64,000 nt of DNA, from positions 4,402,001 through 4,466,000 of the forward strand of contig NC_134769.1 of NCBI RefSeq assembly GCF_050436995.1. Reading direction: 5' to 3'. The translations under genes and the position numbers were made by a program. This DNA is from Anticarsia gemmatalis (taxonomy: Eukaryota > Arthropoda > Insecta > Lepidoptera > Erebidae). The notes below the pieces were generated by a model that saw only the letters and a program-made list of their open reading frames with translations, searched no databases and had not been told where the DNA came from. Of this stretch, positions 59,801-64,000 are shown in pieces (the stretch's first letter is position 1; the number at the start of each line of letters is the position of its first letter).

Positions 59801-60093
59801 ACGGTGTATTATAGCTTCTAACTTGCAATACGTACGTCACACCGTGTTGGCTTCTTGCCATTGTTTTCACATTCGTACGCGGGTCGAGGTGGAAACAACC
59901 TATACGGATTATTTATGAAATATTTTCTTTTGATATTTTTAGAATGTCCTACCAAGGGGTGAAGGACTTGTAGTAATATTAATTTAAATTAAAACGACCT
60001 TTTAACGCGTGTGACTTTTTTGCGACTTAAACATACTTAAAACGACTTTTAAAATACTATTTAAGTATTTTTAAATAGGTACTTGCTTTTGAT

Positions 60094-60268
60094 CGCTACT
60101 TCGACCCGCGTGAAATGATTTCCCGGGGTACAAAAGCATCCTACTTGGTAATCCACGGTATAAACTACACGTGTACCAAATTTGATCAAAATCCGTTCAG
60201 TAATTTTGTGATTGAGTAACAAACTTCCATCCAAACATCTCAACATTCGCATTTATAATATTGAATAA
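60094..60268 (-). mobile_element. Helitron-like fragment
   Basis: CTACTTCGACCCGCGTGAAA through GTGTACCAAATTTGATCAAA to GCATTTATAATATTGAATAAG. It is homologous to 28762-28934. The terminal GCTAG is absent. Confidence 0.45.
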
Positions 60269-60469
60269 GTATTAGTTCAATTGTATTATCAAAATGGGCT
60301 CAGTAATTTTAGGGTTAAGACGTGACGAACAGATTTCTTGATACAAATACAACGAAGCAACGAGGGCAAAGTGAAAAAGGTTAAGGTTGCAAATATACGT
60401 GCAAGTGAGCGGAAATCTACAGGTTTTGCACAATATAGAGAACTTTATTCCTAACGATGTTTTAAGAAA

Positions 60470-60711
60470 TTCACGTTGGAAGAATAAAGCTTAATATATC
60501 GATTTATTATTTCAAATTATGACTTCTAAATTAAAGTTGTAGAGAATCTGTACTGTCAAATATCGAGAGTTTGACATTAAAAATGTACTGCCAAAATAGT
60601 TCTTACGGAGCCCGGTAGAAGCGCTAAACCGATTTTCGTTCACGTTGGAAGAATAAAGCTAAATAGGTATATCGATTTATGATTTCAAATTATTACTTTT
60701 AAATTATAATT
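60470..60711 (+). repeat. Direct duplication (~70 bp) around a partial MITE
   Basis: 60470-60540 and 60640-60711 share TTCACGTTGGAAGAATAAAG, ATCGATTTAT and ATTTCAAATTAT. Between them is a partial family MITE (GTAGAGAATC.. GTACTGCCAAAATAGTTCTT). The 170-bp spacing suggests a local tandem duplication. Confidence 0.75.
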
Positions 60712-61479
60712 TTATTAGTTTTAATGATTGCTGATGACATGTCTCTGAACAAGTCTCGCACCTACTCCATATTTTTGACACGCGTTCCTCATATTATGTT
60801 TACGAATATAATTCTCCCGTTCTAACGTAATAATAGCTTTCCGTGAATTTTATAGTAGCCATTAGATCATTTTACAAGAATACAACAACACGTGCATTGG
60901 TTACAAACTTTTTTAATGACGTCATCGCCATTAAGTCATCGAACACTTCGGGAACCTGTCATTTTCGCTGTGTATTATTCAATTTTCTAAAACCATAGAC
61001 TTAAGGCACAATAGAGTTGGGAACCACTATTTCCCATGAGAATTTTACTTTTCTCATGATTGTCTCGAAACATTCCAATATAAGTATACATTTTTCAATC
61101 ATTAAATGGAACTAATTTCTAATACGATTATTATTTGATACGATTTCTTCAAGGCTGTTTAAAATTCTTTTTAAATTCGAGATAGTAGAGAAAACGTTCC
61201 GTGTTTTATGTATTAAAAATAAAATAGATTTCAATATTTTCTAATCCTTGATCTATTTTGCGGAGGCTATTATTTTTCCTCAAGTATAACTAGTGTTCAA
61301 CTGCACCTTCGCTTTGAATTAACCTGTAGATTCAGAAATTATTTATGCGTTTAAATATAGTTCAGGCTGAAAATATCCCGGCATGAGTGAACAATTTACG
61401 TAGATAGTTGTCTGCGAGAGTTAGCGCTCTGTGTCTGTTTTTTGCATGCATACGCACGTGAGGTTTAGTCAATGATACA

Positions 61480-61793
61480 GCGAGCGGCAGTCGCGACGCG
61501 ACCTCTCTGCGCTTATCACGACGCACAACACTACTATTCAATTAACCAATCAAGTTAATTCATTTAAAAAATCGAACGGGGTATACGCGCGTCCCGTTCA
61601 ATTCCAATTTAAAAAAATACCGCGCTTTTTCCATAGAGCACGTTAGTTTACATCGTTTACTCGATAGAATTTGTGTAGTTATGCTAATTTTATAGTGCTA
61701 CTGTTACCGGTGTTAATTTCCGCGAATATTTCGATGATGTAACTGTGAATTGTTGTATGGATCCTTTGTTCAATCAAGCTCGGTGTTAAACAG
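61480..61793 (+). promoter_or_regulatory. Possible promoter and non-coding first exon
   Basis: A GC-rich island (GCGAGCGGCAGTCGCGACGC, CGTCCCGTTC, ACCGCGCTTTT) in AT-rich DNA resembles insect promoters. It is followed by AT-rich leader-like sequence and a consensus donor, CA|GTGAGT, at 61793. No ATG frame was found. It might be an alternative start site for ankyrin or for a gene beyond the window. Weak evidence. Confidence 0.25.
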
Positions 61794-62898
61794 TGAGTTC
61801 TTAGAAGCTGAAAGTGTTTTAGTGACACGATAATTACGGAATACTTCCTGGACGAGCGACCGGTACGTTTTATTAAAGTTTTTATCCATATTTTATCGTA
61901 ATCCTGCAATCGTTCTTTATCTTTTTTGTATCCATGCACCATGGGACTGGTTTCGGTGGCGGAACGCCAGAATTTATTATTAAACTGAAGCAGAAATTTC
62001 AAATTTACTCGAACTACGGAAAAGTTATTTTCGCAAGTGATACGCTAGAGATTTTTTTGTTTAAAGACTTTAATTAATCGGATGATAATGTCTACTGATA
62101 TTTATAGAAGCAGTTTCACTCACAATTCGGTTATTGTACGAACGAAATTTATATTATAAGTGTGCAACAAGTACGTAGTATTCACATTTGTTATAATATT
62201 TTCCTTAACAATATTATTATTTATTATGATTTACAACAGAAGTATGTAGCATTTGATAGATGATTCAACAGAAACAGTTTAATAGCAACGTTGCTTGTTT
62301 ACTTAAAAAGTGCTGACCTTCAGAAGACGCTAGAGAAAGAAATAGCTAGGTATTTATAATTTCTTTATTGCTGCATTATTGAGGCATTAGATCAGAGGCT
62401 AAATTGTAGTAACAAACGATGATCGTTACAAAATTGTTTGCCCTACAAATGTGTTTGAAGTCTTTATGTCAATATTGTGAATGAGAATATTATATGTGTT
62501 TTACATTGCACTATACATTATACTTGCTTAACATTTATGTTACTACTAAATTTTTGGAAGGAAAGTAATTTGGCATGGTCTAGTAGGTACTGTCTTGAAA
62601 AACCGCTCTACCTGGAGAACAAAATGCTTGACTATGTATTATGAATTTGATATTTATTCGAAGTATGAATCAAGTCGACATACAGTATTGTGACTCTATA
62701 TCTGATGGACAACCAAAAGGTAATGGCGAATCTTGCGCTGATTTTATTTCAAATCAATCGACCAGGGTACACAACTCACATCAAAATTAAGTGAAAATAA
62801 AAAAAACTGGTTGATATTAGTAACGCATACTTGCTTATATGAATCATAACTTCTTTTTTTCATATACCTCTTGTTAGATTATTTCCTTTAAGTAACTG

Positions 62899-62968
62899 GA
62901 CTCAAGGCCTAACCCCTCCCTCATTACGGGAAGAGGCCCTTGCCCAGCAGTGGGACATTAATGGGTTA
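62899..62968 (-). repeat. Inverted fragment of the GTCCCACTGCTGGGCAAG repeat
   Basis: GACTCAAGGCCTAACCCCTC and GCCCTTGCCCAGCAGTGGGA are the reverse complement of the repeat at 27205. It ends in ATTAATGGGTTAAA, the usual outer end. Confidence 0.75.
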
Positions 62969-63244
62969 AATTTATTTTATTATTTTATTTTATAACTGGA
63001 GTTATAACAGTACGGAAATGCTAAACACAAGGCAAGATTTAAAAAAACTCACGGCCTTATAGAAGATCTGCTCATCTAATAGATTATTGTCGTCTTAATA
63101 GCTTATGATTTACTATTTGATCTTGCGCAACTTGTAATAGAAGGGTTCGTAGTTCGTGGGCGCTAGGCCAATAACCTGTCAATGCTAACTCGCCCAATGC
63201 GATTTTAATCATTCGTTATTGCAATAGCTCTATCCATATTGTAA

Positions 63245-63640
63245 ATACATATCTATACTTAAGATATATGAGAAAGTTTGGATAGAGATGTGTGGATGTT
63301 TGTTACTCGATTATGTCAAAACTGGTGAACGGATTTTGATGAAATTCGGTATGCAAAGTAACCCGGGATAAAAAGTTTTAACACAGATAGGTAGTAGATG
63401 ATCTGTAATAAGATAAAGGTTACTTTTTATCCCGGGAAATCTTTTCTTTCGGATGAAGTCGCGGGCCGAATCTAGAATTATAAATGCGAAAGTTTGGATG
63501 GATGCATGCCTAATTACGTCAAACCTCCTTTACGGATTTGGCTGGAATTTGATACACATTTAGTTTATTGATTGACTCAAAGGTACTTTTCCCCAAGAAA
63601 TCCTTTCACGCAAACGGAATTTTAGGCAGAAGTAGAAGTA
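63245..63640 (+). mobile_element. Two adjacent Helitron-like elements
   Basis: The first runs from about 63250 (ATCTATACTTAAG) to GATGAAGTCGCGGGCCGAAT then CTAG at about 63475, and has two TATCCCGGG-containing segments. The second begins at once with AATTATAAATGCGAAAGTTT and runs to about 63640. The CTAG end after a GC-rich stretch fits Helitrons. Boundaries are approximate. Confidence 0.5.
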
Positions 63641-63902
63641 CATATCTAACACACACGGACTTTAGTGAAACTAAAATTGCTATCTTTTACTACTGGAATT
63701 AACACGAATCATGCATTTTACTGTGATTTGCGTGATATTTCAGCGTAAATTATGCTAGCCGTGATCGGTAAATGACAGATACAACAACTGTCAGATGATA
63801 TACTTGACAGTTAATTAAAGGAAAAGTTTATTTACATGGGTAACTTTGAATCATTTGGGTAACATTGACAGTGGGAGTATGAACTAGTTTTGATTATTTT
63901 TT

Positions 63903-63977
63903 CATATGAAACCAACACAATTGATAAAAGTTTATTTTAGTTTTGGAAACTTTTATCAATTGTGTTGGTTTCATATG
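63903..63977. repeat. Perfect hairpin, 31-base arms, 13-base loop
   Basis: 63903-63933 and 63947-63977 are exactly complementary. Outside them GGTAACATTGACAG (from 63860) and GGCAATGTTACTCA (to 64000) are also roughly complementary. The hairpin is therefore the centre of a larger inverted-repeat element cut by the window edge. Confidence 0.88.
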
Positions 63978-64000
63978 TCAACCTCTGGCAATGTTACTCA

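Noticed and set aside
48538..64000. Search for ZU5, UPA or death-domain exons
   Set aside because: No frame in this interval resembled these domains on the plus strand. Very short linker exons could have been missed.
1..64000. CRISPR arrays, operons or prokaryotic signals
   Set aside because: The sequence is clearly eukaryotic with spliced genes. The only regular arrays are the 286-bp tandem units and short microsatellites.

Overview
The window is AT-rich eukaryotic DNA from an insect, almost certainly a moth or butterfly. Coding is carried by short GC-rich exons bounded by GT/AG sites. The non-coding DNA is dense with repeats typical of Lepidoptera: tRNA-derived SINEs, Helitron-type elements ending in CTAG, mariner-like and hAT-type MITEs, and an R1-clade non-LTR fragment. 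No bacterial, plasmid, CRISPR or viral features are seen.

The main gene is an ankyrin (membrane-skeleton adaptor, closest in my reading to insect Ank2) on the + strand. Sixteen coding exons between 24410 and 48537 join in one frame with consistent phases. They encode about 794 residues, which is the complete block of 24 ANK repeats that forms the membrane-protein-binding domain. The N-terminal start is not certain: a Kozak-like ATG at 18228 with an in-phase donor is offered as a candidate first exon. The ZU5, UPA and death domains that should follow are not in the window. The last visible exon ends in a good donor in phase 1, so the gene runs on past 64000 with an intron of more than 15 kb.

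The second gene is a complete, intronless carboxypeptidase A/B-type (M14A) zymogen on the - strand at 50974-52320. If the ankyrin reading is right, it is nested antisense in that intron. It has a signal peptide, a propeptide, all the zinc and catalytic residues, and a hydrophobic C-terminal tail that suggests membrane anchoring. It probably has no functional link to ankyrin.

Layout: 1-18 kb has no recognisable gene, only scattered repeats. 18.1-18.3 kb holds the candidate first exon. 18.9-24.3 kb is a cluster of transposons, including an hAT-type element with 8-bp duplications that contains a Helitron, and a MITE split by another Helitron. 24.4 kb is the first certain ankyrin exon. 24.5-36.6 kb is a 12 kb repeat-filled intron with an R1-clade insertion. 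36.6-48.5 kb holds the other fifteen ankyrin exons, with long perfect or near-perfect hairpins in two introns. 50.7-52.4 kb is the carboxypeptidase. 52.5-64 kb has no recognised gene but holds a three-unit 286-bp tandem repeat, several MITE copies, a possible promoter near 61.5 kb, and a hairpin at the window edge.
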